A DNA stretch of 64,000 nt from Lolium rigidum. Taxonomy: Eukaryota; Streptophyta; Magnoliopsida; Poales; Poaceae. Where the stretch lies: positions 264,188,736 through 264,252,735 of the forward strand of contig NC_061508.1 of NCBI RefSeq assembly GCF_022539505.1, given 5' to 3'. This document shows, one piece after another, positions 46,414 to 57,143 of this stretch. Below the pieces are notes generated by a model, which was not told the DNA's origin, did not search any database, and saw only the letters and a list, made by a program, of their open reading frames with translations. The translations under genes and the position numbers were made by a program. The first letter of the stretch is position 1. Each line of letters starts with the position of its first letter.

Positions 46414-48047
46414 CTAAGAATGAGCTCTAGGTTCAATGCGTTGAGAATCTTGTTCAATTCTTTTGGGATGCCCTTCAGGATATAGAGGATCCTGGGTAGA
46501 GACACCACCTCTAGTTGTTACTTCATAAGCATGTTTTTCTTTAGCATTATTTCCTAACAAGTCATTTTGCACTTTAGTGAGTTGATCAATTTGAGTTTGA
46601 ACCATATGAAAATGTTTAACAAGCATCTTAACATCATTGGAGGTTCTCTCCACAATATCATGCAATTGACTAATAGCTTGAGAATTTTCCATTAGATGAT
46701 TCTCTACTCTCATATTAAAATTTTCTTGCTTAACAATATAATTATCAAACTCATCTAAGCATTGCGCAGTAGGTTTTGAATATGGAATATCTTCCCTAGT
46801 AAAGCGTTGAAGGGAATTTACCTCAATCATGGATGAAGGGGGAATTATCTCACATATATCTTCTATTGGAGGTAGATTCTTCACATCTTCAGATTTAATA
46901 CCTTTCTCCTTGAGAGACTTCTTGGCTTCCCTCATATCTTTATCATTCAATTTAATTAAACCCCTCTTCTTCACTATTGGCGTTGGAGTTGGTTCAGGCG
47001 TATTCCAATCATCATAATTCCGGCCTATTTTAGCCAATAATTCTCCAGCGTCGTCTGGAGTTCTTTTCCTGAAAACACAACCAGCACAACTATCCAGGTA
47101 TGCCCTAGACTCAATGGTTAGTCCACTATAAAATATATCAAGTAAATCATGCTTTTCCAAATCATGGTCGAGCGAGCTCTAATAAGAGAGCAAAATCTCG
47201 CCCAAGCCTCGGGCAATTTCTCTTCATCTCCTTGATCAAAATTATAAACTCTCTCGCAAAGCAGCATGTTGAGCACTAGCAGGAAAGTATTTCCGAAAGA
47301 AAACAGACAAGCAATTCTTTTGGACTTTTAATAGAGCTAGGTGGCAAACTATTATACCAGGTTTTAGCGTCATCCTTTAATGAGAATGGAAAGATTTTAG
47401 CAACAAAGTAAGTACGCTTCTTAACATCATCAGAAAACAAGCTACTCAAAGTAGATAACTCGGTCATGTGTTCAACAGCCACTTTCTTTTTCAGTACCAC
47501 AAAAGGGTGTTTTCTCAACAATAGCTATATGAGATAGATCAAGAGAAAAATCATAATCTTTATCCCTAATGTTTATAGGAGATGTGGCAAATTTAGGATC
47601 GGAGACAGCTTTATATCTAACGGTATGTTCACGCAAGCAACTTTTTAATTTTTCTTGCATCAGTAGTAGCATGGCATTTTTCAACAAAATCATCATCAAG
47701 TTCCACATAATCTTCATCAAGATCATCACTAGAGTATTCAAGCTCGGGTGAATTAACAGTGTAGTAACATCGGGAGTTTCGAGCATTTTCAATTTGTCTA
47801 GACCTAGCAATTTTAGCATCTAGAAAAGTTCCCAATGAACCACTATCATCAAGCACAGCAGAAATATTATCGAGTATTATGAGAGTTTTCAGATTCAGCA
47901 GAAGTACCAGCATTTGAAGCATGTGGCGGTGAAACAAGTTTATCAATCACGAGATGGTGAATCAAGAGCAACAGAGGTACTCGGAGTTGTACCTTTTCTT
48001 GTAGTGGATGGTAATATGGCGACCTTAGTATCGCGAGTTTTACCCAT
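46414..48047 (-). pseudogene. Gag of the Athila-like element (frameshifted)
   Basis: It starts at MGKTRDTKVAILPST (48047) shortly after the primer-binding site and breaks into short pieces (47946-47629, 47819-47472, 47521-47276). The last frame stays open for 248 codons (47160-46414). Capsid-like segments include KIFPFSLKDDAKTWYNSLPP and DLLDIFYSGLTIESRAYLDS, the usual Athila gag capsid core. The C-terminal half is charged and coiled-coil-like (LTKVQNDLLGNNAKEKHAYE). At least four frame changes. Confidence 0.75.
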
Positions 48048-48135
48048 GATGGAGAATTTGCAGCGAACAATATCAATCCAAGTGAACTTCCAAATAAAGC
48101 TATGCTCCCCGGCAACGGCGCTTAGAAAATAGTCT

Positions 48136-49533
48136 TGATGACCCACAAGTATAGGGGATCGCAACGAGTCTTCGAGGGAAGTATTACCCAATTTATTGAT
48201 TCGACACAAGGGGAGACAAAGAATACTTGAAAGCCTTAACAGCGGAGTTGTCAATTCAGCTGCACTCGGAAACGAGACTTGCTCGCAGGAGTTTATCGGT
48301 AGTAACAGCTTTATAGCGAGTAGCGATAGTGAAATAACAGCAGCAGAGTAACAAAGACAGCGGTAGAGATTTTAGTAAACAGCAGGATTAAAATATCGTA
48401 GGCACGGGGACGGATAACGGGCGTTGCATGGATGAGAGAAACTCATGTAACAATCATAGCAGGGCATTTGCGAGATAATAATAAAACGGTATCCAAGTAC
48501 TAATCAATCAATAGGCATGTGTTCCAATTATAGTCGTGCGTGCTCGCAATGAGAAACTTGCACAACATCTTTTGTCCTACCAGCCGGTGGCAGCCGGGCC
48601 TCAAGGGAAACTACTTGGATATTAAGGTACTCCTTTTAATAGAGTACCGAAGCAAAGCATTAACACTCCAGTGAACACATGTGATCTTCACATCACCGCC
48701 ATTCCCTCTCGGTTGTCCCGATTTCGTCACTTCGGGGCCATTGGTTCCGGACAGCGACATGTGTATACAACTTGCAGGTAAGACCATAAACAATGAATAT
48801 CATGATGAAATAATAACATGTTCAGATCTGAGATCATGGCACTCGGGCCCTAGTGACAAACATTAAGCATAACAAGTTGCAACAATATCATAAAAGTACC
48901 ATCTACGGACACTAGGCACTATGCCCTAACAATCTTATGCTATTACATGACCAATCTCATCCAATCCCTACCATCCCCTTCGGCCTACAGCGGGGGAATT
49001 ACTCACACATGGATGGGGAAACATTGCTGGTTGATGGAGAGGCGTTGGCGGTGATGGCGGTGATGATCTCCTCCAATTCCCCGTCCGGCGGAGTGCCGAA
49101 CGGAGACTTCGGCTCCCGCGACGGAGTTTCGCGATGTGGCGGCGTTCGGAGGGTTTCGGCGACTTCGACTTCTCTCCGTGCGTTTTTAGGTTGAGGCCGA
49201 TAAATAGTCCGAAGGAGGGCGTCGGTGGCCAGCCGAGGGGGCCACACCATAGGGCCGCGCGGGCCCCCCTAGGCCGCGCCGCCTTATGGTGTGGGGCCCT
49301 CAGGCCTCCACTTAAATTTTCCTTCTGGCTCCTTGAGTATTCTGGGAAAATAGGCCCTTTCGTCAAAATCCCGAGGTTTTTCCTGAAAGTTGGATTTCTG
49401 CACAAAAACGAGACACCAGAACAGTTCTGCTGAAAACAATGTTAGTCCGTGTTAGTTGCATCCAAAATACACAAATTAGAGGCAAAATAATAGCAAAAGT
49501 GTTCGGGAAAGTAGATACGTTTTGGACGTATCA
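48136..49533 (-). repeat. 5' LTR of the Athila-like element
   Basis: 1398 bp, near-identical to 39729-41133 with scattered substitutions and small indels. The hairpin reads ccacaccataggg (49242-49254) pairing with cttatggtgtgg; compared with the 3' LTR both arms have changed together. Confidence 0.9.
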
Positions 49534-49538
49534 ACGAC

Positions 49539-49913
49539 GAATAAACGTGTGCTGCCTAGATCGCAAGATGCGATCTAGGCAGCATGGTGCTTACCCGGAA
49601 GAAACCCTCGAGACGGGGTAGTTGGCGATCGCGCCGAGATTGGTTTGTGGTGAACGTTGATTGTTGTTTATTTCATAAACCCTAGATACATATTTATAGT
49701 CCGGGGGACTTTCTAATTCAGGCGTGCACCTAACCGTGCACGGGTTAAACTCTAACTTCTAAACGACACGTATCCTACTATGTTACAGATACACGGGCAA
49801 ACTAGCCCAAACTTGATACACAAGGCCGATTCATGTATTCCTTCTATGTATATTCTTCAAGCCCATCTCCAATCGCAGCCCACCTCTGATCCGGTCAAAT
49901 TCTGGTGATAACA
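49539..49913 (-). repeat. 5' LTR of the gag-only gypsy element, right part
   Basis: Continuation of 38934-39728 after the nested element, ending GATAACA at 49913. It matches 33533-33900 closely, with a few small indels. Confidence 0.9.
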
Positions 49914-50091
49914 CCGGCGTCCCCGGTGCGTCCCCTGTGGGACGGGGACGGGCTCGGGGCGCCGAACACCGTATGGGGGCGCGCCGGACAAAAATGGGAT
50001 TTGGGGGACGCGGCTGGAACGGTTTTTTTGTCCGGCGCGCCCCAAATCCCTTTGGGGGACGCTTTGGGGGACGCGGCTGGAGATGCTCTAA

Positions 50092-50309
50092 CAATGGTAG
50101 AAACCTTTGTTGGGGTTTAATATTTTAGTATTACATAAGAACATAATGTATAAATGAACTCAAGTATTTCTGCAAGCCATATTTGAGCCAATAAATACCA
50201 AGTTTACATGACAAGGCTGAAAGAAAGAAGAAAGAAAGAGATAATGGTACCTTATCATTTCTCTTGTATGCCTTTTTGAGCTGGAGCATAACACAAACGA
50301 CAAGGGGCC
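50092..50309. other. Low-copy DNA between the Harbinger nest and the chromovirus, with a possible exon end
   Basis: This 218-bp strip resumes the DNA interrupted at 31391. On the minus strand 50309-50252 is open in two frames and ends aagagaaatgataag followed by gtaccatt, which fits an exon with a 5' splice site; a pyrimidine-rich stretch follows. The other side is cut by the LTR at 50310. It could be a host gene fragment, but it is too short to identify. Confidence 0.25.
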
Positions 50310-50662
50310 TGTTATGGTCGGTTTGACCTATACACGCAGGAAGCCCACTAGTGGCTAGTTGTGGGCTTAGCCCAAGTAAATTAGGAGCTTAGCCCAAGTA
50401 AATTAGGGTTTAGAGGAGGCTGTCCTCCTATATAAACACTTGCACCCCTTCGAGATTAATCAGACAATATTCAGTATCATTACTGTATCGTCTCCTGAAG
50501 GGAGACGGGAGACCCCTGCGCCCCGCCGCACCAACCCTAGCCGCCGCCTCCTTCCTCCGCGACGGCGCCCAGCCGCCGGCGCCGAGCTCTCCAGCCTCTC
50601 CGCCCTCACTTCCACCCTTACAACCTCCGCCCTAGACCCAGTGAGAACCTCAGCCCCTACCA
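50310..50662 (+). repeat. 5' LTR of the chromovirus
   Basis: It starts TGTTATGGTCGG and ends CCTACCA, followed by ctttggtatcaga. A TATA box (ctatataaac, 50429-50438) lies centrally. The downstream end of the LTR is Pro/Arg-coding-like and GC-rich. No second LTR is available to confirm the ends. Confidence 0.65.
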
Positions 50663-50688
50663 CTTTGGTATCAGATTGCCAAGGTCTC

Positions 50689-52095
50689 ATGGGCTCCAAC
50701 AACCCCCCCGTCGACCCCATCGCCGCCACGTCCGCCGCCGCCACCAACACCACCCCCGCCACCCCCGCCGCCATGACAGGCGCCCACGCGCTGCAGGGAG
50801 CCGCCGCCGCCGCCAACGGAGACCAGGCCGCCGCCGCCAACGGAGACCAGGCCGCCGCCGCCCCCACGGGCCTCGACCTCCTGCCCGCTACTTTGGCGGA
50901 CCTCGCCGACAGTCTCCGCGCCATCCGTTTTGAGCTCGCGGAGATCAAGGCCGGCCAGCACCTGCCGCCCCCACCGCCCGCCTCCGCCGCCAGCAACGGC
51001 CGCCCCGCGTGGTGGCCGCCATCGCCCTCGCCAATTCCCACATGGATCGACGCGTCGCCCGTCTACACTCGGGGCCGCGGCGCGGACGACGGTTCGGCAG
51101 CCCGCCCACCCCTTTGGCGGTCTTGGTGGGTTTGCGGCCCCCTTCGCCGCGAGCACGTCCTTCAACCCGGGCCGCCAGGAGGGCGCCCCCGAGGTCCCGC
51201 CTCTGGCACAGCAGCCGCCCCGCTTCACCAAGTTGGAGTTCGCCACCTACGACGGCGCCACCGATCCCCTGAACTGGCTGAACCAGTGTGAGCAGTTTAT
51301 TCGGGGGCAGCGGACGCTCAGCGCCGACCGCACGTGGATCGCCTCCTATCACCTACGGGGCGCCGCGCAGACTTGGTACTACGCCCTCGAGCAGGACGAG
51401 GGCGGGATGCTGCCCTGGGAGCGTTTCCGCGACCTGTGCCTCCAGCGGTTTGGGCCGACCCTCCGCGGCAGCCGCCTTGCCGAGCTGGGAAGCCTCGCCT
51501 TCACCACCACGGTCCAGGACTTCGCCGACCGGTTTCAGGCGCTCGCATGCCATGCCCCGGGCGTCTCAGCGCGGCAGCGCGACGATCTCTTCGTCGGCGG
51601 CCTCCCCGACTACATCCGCGTCGACGTCGAGATGCGCGAGCCGGCGGACCTGCAGACGGCCATGTACTATGCACGAGCCTACGAGCAGCGCGCCCTCGCC
51701 ATGCAGCAGGTCTACGCGCAACGTGGCAGCGCTCGTCCCGCGCCCCGACCTACCCCGCCGCGCCCCGCGCCGGCCGCTGCGCCCGCAGGCCCTCCTGCAC
51801 CGACTCGCCCCTTTAAGCGGCTGACGGCTGCGGAGCAGCTTGAGCGGTGCCGCCAGGGGCTGTGCTTCAACTGCGACGAGAAGTACGCACCGGGCCACAC
51901 GTGCGCCCGCCTCTTCTACCTGAAGAACGTCGACGACGCCGACGTTGAGGCCCTCACCGCCGAGCTCGCGGCCGCCATCGTCACTGAGGCCGGTGTCACG
52001 ACCTACGCGCCAGTCGACGCGTCCGCCTTCGTCGTCTCTCTTCATGCTATGGCGGGCATCAAGACGGCAAAGACGATGCTGCTCCCGGTGGACGA
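50689..52095 (+). pseudogene. Chromovirus gag, frameshifted
   Basis: It starts at ATG 50689 (MGSNNPPVDP), with an Ala-rich N-terminal part that includes a duplicated NGDQAAAA unit. A frame change near 51100-51140 leads into the capsid region (PPRFTKLEFATYDGATDPLN; QFIRGQRTLSADRTWIASYH; AQTWYYALEQDEGGMLPWER; a second half around FVGGLPDYIRVDVEMREPAD). A zinc knuckle CFNCDEKYAPGHTC lies near 51868-51905. Gag forms the particle and binds RNA. A further frame change near 52098 leads into the protease. Confidence 0.8.
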
Positions 52096-52583
52096 TCAAT
52101 GGGGAGCGTCTTCTCGCGCTGGTGGACACGGGCTCCACGCACAACTTCCTGTCCAACACCGCCATGCGCCGCCTCGCTCTCCAGCCGGCGGGATCGGAGA
52201 AGTACAGCGTCACCGTCGCCAACGGGGATCGTCTTACGTGCCAGGGCGTGGCGCGACAGGTTCCCGTGCTCGTGGGCGACGAGCCGTTCTCCATCGACTG
52301 CGTCGGCATCGACTTGGGCTGCTACGACTTCATCCTCGGCCTCGACTTCCTAAGCACCTTAGGCCCCATCCTGTGGGACCTCGACGTGCTGTCCCTCATA
52401 TTCTGGCGCGAGGGCGGCCGCCGTGTTCACTGGACGGGCGTGGGCAGCACTGGCACATCCCCGCAGCTCCACCTGATGGCCGCCGCGCTAGACGAGGCGC
52501 ATCCGCTCCTAGCCGACTTGCGCAGCGATGCGGCGACCTCTTCGACGAGCCGCGAGGGCCTCCCTCCCTCGCGACCACTGTGA
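52096..52583 (+). pseudogene. Chromovirus aspartic protease
   Basis: The frame reads INGERLLALVDTGSTHNFLS with the classic Asp-Thr-Gly-Ser loop, followed by a retropepsin body to CVGIDLGCYDFILGLDFLST. The frame stays open to 52583 and overlaps RT in the next frame. It cleaves the polyprotein in live elements. The motif is intact here, but the frame relation to gag is broken. Confidence 0.8.
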
Positions 52584-53083
52584 CCACCGCATCCACTCGC
52601 TGCCAAACACGGCACCCGTAGCTGTGCGGCAGTACCGGTACCCCCAGCTGCAGAAGGACGAGCTCGAGCGCCAGGTGGCGGTCATGCTAGCACAGGGCAT
52701 CATTCGGATCTCGACGTCACCGTTCTGCGCCCCCGTGCTCCTTGTGCGCAAGACCGACGGCACGTGGCGTTTCTGTATCGACTTCCGCGCCCTCAACACC
52801 GTCACGTCCAAGGACAAGTTCCCCATTCCCGTTGTGGATGAGCTCCTGGACGAGCTGCATGGCACGCGCTTCTTCACCAAGCTCGACTTGCGCTCGGGCT
52901 ATCATCAGGTGCACATGCACCCGGACGACATCGCCAAGACGGCGTTCCGCACTCACCATGGCCACTACGAGTTTTTGGTCATGCCGTTCGGCCTCTCCAA
53001 CGCACCGGCGACCTTGCAGGCCCTGATGAACGACGTGCTCAGCCCCTACTTACGCCGCTTTGTGCTTGTTTTCTTTGATGATA
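52528..53083 (+). pseudogene. Chromovirus reverse transcriptase, interrupted at the catalytic motif
   Basis: Consecutive RT motifs are present: [94 protein letters not shown], and a VFFDD catalytic motif at 53066-53082, after which the Helitron array (CTAG at 53084) cuts the frame. The remainder of RT is not found elsewhere in the window. Confidence 0.85.
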
Positions 53084-55043
53084 CTAGTAAATCTGCCCGT
53101 GCGTTGCTACGGGTAATTTTATTATATGTGGTTATTTTTGGACATGAAAAAATAACATTTTTTGTGTTCGACGAGACCGAGCTGAATCCTGCTACCCTTT
53201 CACGAAAACTCGTTGACTCATTTTCTTCGTCATCTCCCACGAACTCCTGAGAAAACTTCTGCAGCACACCACATTTTCTACATGCGCGCCGTCTTGCTTC
53301 ACACTACCTTCCACAATCACACAACCCAGTCTCGTTGTTTCTCATTGGCCGTTGGCTCTGCCTCTATTTCCGCTCATCTGCGCCATCCTCCTATTTCCTT
53401 CGCCGCTGCCCTCCTCTCGCTTTCTAGACTTCACATGTGTGCCCATAGCTTAGGGACCAGTTGGATGCATTGCACTCCGCGTTGGCTCGGAGCCCCGACG
53501 GACTGCACTTCCTCCGTGAGCCGCAATAGCCTATGGCTCGGCGGCCTGCACCATCGCCCTGGCCAAAAAAAACTTTTCATATTATATTGATTTTCTATAG
53601 CAGCCAAATATCTCTGTCAAAAAAAACATTTGATAAAACATAAGTTTGATACAACGCAACAATTTATAGAAAGAAAATAAATACTCCACTCCAAAATAAC
53701 ATTATATCTCAATAAAATCAAAAATCTACCAGATATCTCTATCTCTGTGTCTCACTCTTTCTCTCGCACAATCTATCACATTTTAAATAACATTTAGAGT
53801 AGCAAGATTGCAATCAGCATTGACAAAGCACACAACAATGCCAAAAAATCTCCTACTCCTGCTCAGTCTCTCTCCCAATTTATCACTGCAACGGGACTTC
53901 TTTTACAATGCAATTAAGAAACTTTTGCAACTTAAGTATTCCTCTGTCTCATGAAACTTATCTGAAATTCGTTAAAATTTAAATATGTCTGCATGCAATT
54001 TAGTGTCTAGATATACCTGAATTTGAATAAATTTGAGATAACTTTTATGGGGCTGAGGGAGTAGTACTCAGTGCAGCTGATGACTATATGATCATTTTAA
54101 TCTTCGATGCGCATGGCCTGTCTCCTATTCTCCTATTCCACAGAGACATAATCGGTTCAAAGAGCAGTGCACACCTTAAAAAAGTACTTGAAAGTAGTAC
54201 TTATAGATACACATCGGATTTTTTCTTTTCATGATCAAGCAGTTGGACTCAGGCTAATTCCAAGGTTCAGTGCTGAATTTAACGGCCGGCCCATGCACTA
54301 CCAGTCCACTGCATTCCTCCATTTGACAGTTTCACTCCGATGATGGTAGCCGGCCGATCGGCTTTGAACTACCGTCAATGCACATGATCCTTTATGGAGA
54401 GATTGATTCACTAATTTAATTACCCAGAAACAGATGCTGGATTGTTGTGCACTTGTGCGGTCAGACCAGAAATTCTGAGTAGAATAGCAGGTTGGAGAAG
54501 AAAGATTGGGAAGACTCACTTTGGTTCGTGAATTTTTTTTCCTAATCGATTGCAGAGTTGGATAAGCTCCAAAGTTCAGGACGATATGGAAAGAAGGAAG
54601 AAAGGGATAGGGAAGCCTATTGGCAGGTGCAGGCCGCCGGCTAAGGGAGAAACAGAGTGCCGGCGGCGCCAAGAAGTTATGGCTACTGCCCCGACAGGTG
54701 TCTGCCTGCTAGGGATTGTGGTAGGGACGGAAAGCAGTGTGGCCGTGGTAGGGAGGGCATCAGTGGCCGGGAGACTTGCGGCTAGTCGCCGGTGATGGAG
54801 TCTTTGGAACAACAGAACGGGAGTCGCCCTATTGAACTGAAGACACCGCCGACGGGGGCTGACGTTCAGCCGGCGCGGTCGAAGAAACGGCCTCGAGGGC
54901 TGTAGGTCGGGACAGAAAAATAAAACGAAGCGGTACCGTGTTATAATTCTCTCACGTCGCAGTGGTAATATGTAATTTAGTGGAAGGGTAAATCCGTCTA
55001 AAAAAGTGTTGGACCGCAAGAAACCTTATTTTCTTTATTATTA
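53084..55043 (-). mobile_element. Helitron-type unit H1 of the minus-oriented array
   Basis: Its 3' end (on the minus strand) is CTAG at 53084-53087, preceded in sense by the hairpin cccgt/acggg with gcgttgct between. The insertion point is A|CTAG within an RT codon, matching A^T targeting. At the right, the 5'-end sequence ctttattatta is cut short by the next unit. The interior is AT-rich with a GC-rich patch (53250-53560). No Rep/helicase. Non-autonomous. Confidence 0.65.
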
Positions 55044-57143
55044 CTAGCAAAAGTGCCCGTGCGTTGCACCGGGAGAAACAAATAGCCGAACACTTCATCA
55101 TATCGTATGTGTTGATACTTGTTGACCATCCTGCCGTCTGCTATCCCATTTTCTCTCATGGGGCTTCCTAAAACCTCCTCGTCTACATCCTGCTGTGATT
55201 GGTTGTGCCGTTGCCATGCTCGTCATCTCCGACTCCGTTTGGCCATTATCGCCGCGTCCATCCCCTCCCCTCATCACGGTTCCCCTCGACTGGATAATAG
55301 CCATCTTTTCGTACGTCTAAAGTTGGGTAAGCTCTCCCCGAGTACCTACAAATTTCTGAGCCTTGAAACCTCACCCATGTGCTTTGACAACATGGTCGTC
55401 GACCATGCCTCCCCGCAGGTTCCGGGGTTGGTTAGCAAGTACGCCTGCCAGAATGCATCTCGTTCAGATCGTCGGCGAGATTTCGCTCATGTGGACGGAT
55501 ATCCTCTCTTGCAGTAGTAGTACGGCGCTCCGCGATGCACCTTGACCGATTGAGCCGGTTGGCTAGCTTCAGAAGTACGAATCTACTATTTTGTTTTAAC
55601 ATCAGAGCGGCTAGCATGTTCTGTTGATCTGCACCAATTCTCTTGTCGTGTCGATCTGTATGAGCATGAGTAGGGAGCTATTGTCGTGTCGATCTACACC
55701 AATTCTCTCCGACGTCGTTTCCAGGAGACCGGATATAACACACGGATCAGCGGATCTGCTTAACCTTCAATTGGTAGCTCTAGTAGGAGGGAATTGATTG
55801 GTAAAATCGTTGAACCTGCAGCAGTAGCAGGGAATTGATTGGTCAAAACTACGTATATTTTAATTTTGGAACTTCAGTATGACTCAGAGTCCCGACAATG
55901 TCAGTAAAACAGAGAGATGACTAATTTACATGGATCTCCTTGCGAAGGATTGTCCGCGGCCTAGAAAAGAGCTCGCCAGGATTCCATGAGAAAATTCATG
56001 GCATCATGCATATTTTAAACTCCAAAATTACTTTTATTAAACTCTATTTTGTTTCTAAAATAATTCTCTACTTTTCATCCGAAAATTAACTCCATATTTT
56101 CTAGTAATTTTATGGTATCAATACTATTTTAAAAATGTCTTAAAACCAATCAGGAAAAAGAAAACATAAAACAGTGTTATAATTAAAAAAAAAAGGGAGG
56201 AAGACTCCCATCCGGCCAGGCAAGCCCAGGCCCAGCCCAGCCGGCAGCCCAACCCCGGTGGAAACCCTAGCACCCACCAGCGCTGCCACCGCAGTTTTTC
56301 TTCCACACCCCCGCCGCCAGCTCTTTTTGTTTCCCCCTTCATTTTTTTTTCATTTTCTTCCACACCCTCACTCTCTCGTCCCTTCGTGCTCGCCCTGAGG
56401 CGACCCTGACTGCCTCCCCTTGCCCGAGCGCACCGCTCCTTCCCCGTTCGTCGACCGCCGCCTCCGGGTCCTGCGGGTGCGCCGCCACCTCGCCCCGACG
56501 GCCGCGCCGCCCTCTTCCCCAACCTTCCTGCGCCGCGCCGCTAGACCGCCGCCTCCTCGCGCCTCCTGTGGCCGACGCCGTCCCCGACGCACGTCGTGCA
56601 CAGCTTCTTCTGCTGCGCCCCACGCTCGCTCTCACCCCACGCACATCTCGGCATATCTCGCCGCCCCACCACCTCGTCGATCCGCTCTTCCTCGACCCGG
56701 CTATGATCCGCCGGGAACTCCGGCATCCTCCTTTTAATTCACCCAATCAATCAATTGGGCTACTTCTTGTTGATTCACCTCGCTGATATTGCAACAAATT
56801 TTAAAGGTTATAAATCGGTGGAACTCGTCATAAGGGGACGATGTGGGACTATTGAAGCCAATATTTTTTTGATGGATTCGATTTTCATGAATTTCTTACA
56901 CTGATACCAAATTGCAGGCCCAATAGAAAGGCCGAAGTGCATTGGCTGTCGTTGTTGGTTCCTGCGGGACGGAGGCACGATCCCTGATTTGTTGCCCGTT
57001 AGTTCGTCCAGGATGGGAGATAGATGAACCGGTACAATGGCAGGGACAGTATTATGTAATTTGGTGGGAGGGTAAAACCGTCCAATAAAAAGTTGGACGA
57101 AAATTTTGGCAGAAACCTTAGCTCCTTTATTATTAGGTATAGA
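55044..57143 (-). mobile_element. Helitron-type unit H2
   Basis: 3' end: CTAG 55044-55047 with hairpin cccgtgcgttgcaccggg. 5' end (right side) ctcctttattattaggtataga, that is TCTATACCTAATAATAAAG in sense, ending at 57143. A GC-rich stretch (56210-56740) has many overlapping frames in all directions (for example 56124-56522 minus, 56420-56737 plus) and may be captured gene sequence. No domain is recognised. Confidence 0.7.

Larger units (their letters stand above)
39729..49533 (-). mobile_element. Athila-like non-autonomous LTR retrotransposon, 9.8 kb, TSD ACGAC
   Basis: ACGAC at 39724-39728 and 49534-49538 flanks TGATGACCCACAAG ... TTTGGACGTATCA. LTRs 39729-41133 (3') and 48136-49533 (5') are about 1.4 kb and very similar, so the insertion is relatively recent. 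Sense-strand order: 5' LTR; primer-binding region (agcgccgttgccggggagc, near 48100-48130); gag (48047-46414, broken); protease-like region (46173-45392); a GC-rich U3-like block (44780-45290); a second ORF (44702-43413, broken); 2.3 kb non-coding; polypurine tract AAGCTTAGGGGAGT; 3' LTR. No RT, RNase H or integrase is present, so the element depends on relatives. Lineage assigned from the gag/protease type. Confidence 0.9.
32745..49913 (-). mobile_element. Non-autonomous gypsy element (gag-only) with CCGGC target duplication
   Basis: CCGGC at 32740-32744 and 49914-49918 flanks an element starting TGTTGCGG and ending GATAACA on the + strand. LTRs: 32745-33900 (3' LTR, 1156 bp) and 38934-39728 plus 49539-49913 (5' LTR, about 1170 bp, split by the element at 39729). 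On the sense (minus) strand the primer-binding-site region after the 5' LTR reads TCGGCACGCCCGGTGGGACC, and the tract before the 3' LTR is CCAGGGGGGCATG. The interior is 5.0 kb. It encodes a broken gag and no protease, RT or integrase, and has an antisense ORF near its 3' end. Tat-like affiliation is inferred from the layout. Confidence 0.9.
31392..50088 (-). mobile_element. PIF/Harbinger-type element carrying a B3 ORF, split by nested LTR elements
   Basis: The left end GACCATCTCCAGCCGCGTCC at 31392 is matched in inverted orientation at the right end (ggacgcggctggagatgctc, ending 50088). TAA flanks both ends (31389-31391 and 50089-50091), the TWA target of PIF/Harbinger elements. Without the nested gypsy insertion (32745-49913 plus one copy of its target duplication) the element is about 1.5 kb. 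Both ends have subterminal gggggacg runs. It encodes no transposase, only the B3-domain ORF. The superfamily is inferred from TSD and TIR alone. Confidence 0.75.
50310..53083 (+). mobile_element. Reina-like chromovirus (Ty3/gypsy), 5' portion
   Basis: A short 5' LTR (50310-50662), then primer-binding site TGGTATCAGA (50666-50675, initiator Met tRNA type), gag, protease and the first two thirds of RT in + orientation. It ends where a Helitron array entered the RT at 53083/53084. Short LTRs (about 350 bp), this primer site and a gag with a CCHC-type knuckle are the pattern of Reina-clade chromoviruses. The RNase H, integrase with chromodomain, and 3' LTR are not found to the right of the array. 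Confidence 0.75.

Noticed and set aside
50440..50688. Chromovirus gag starting at 50440
   Set aside because: That ATG lies inside the LTR; the first ATG after the primer-binding site is 50689.
51288..51824. 178- and 160-codon plus-strand ORFs in the gag region
   Set aside because: Out-of-frame Ser/Arg-rich readings of the capsid gene; the third frame carries the gag similarity.
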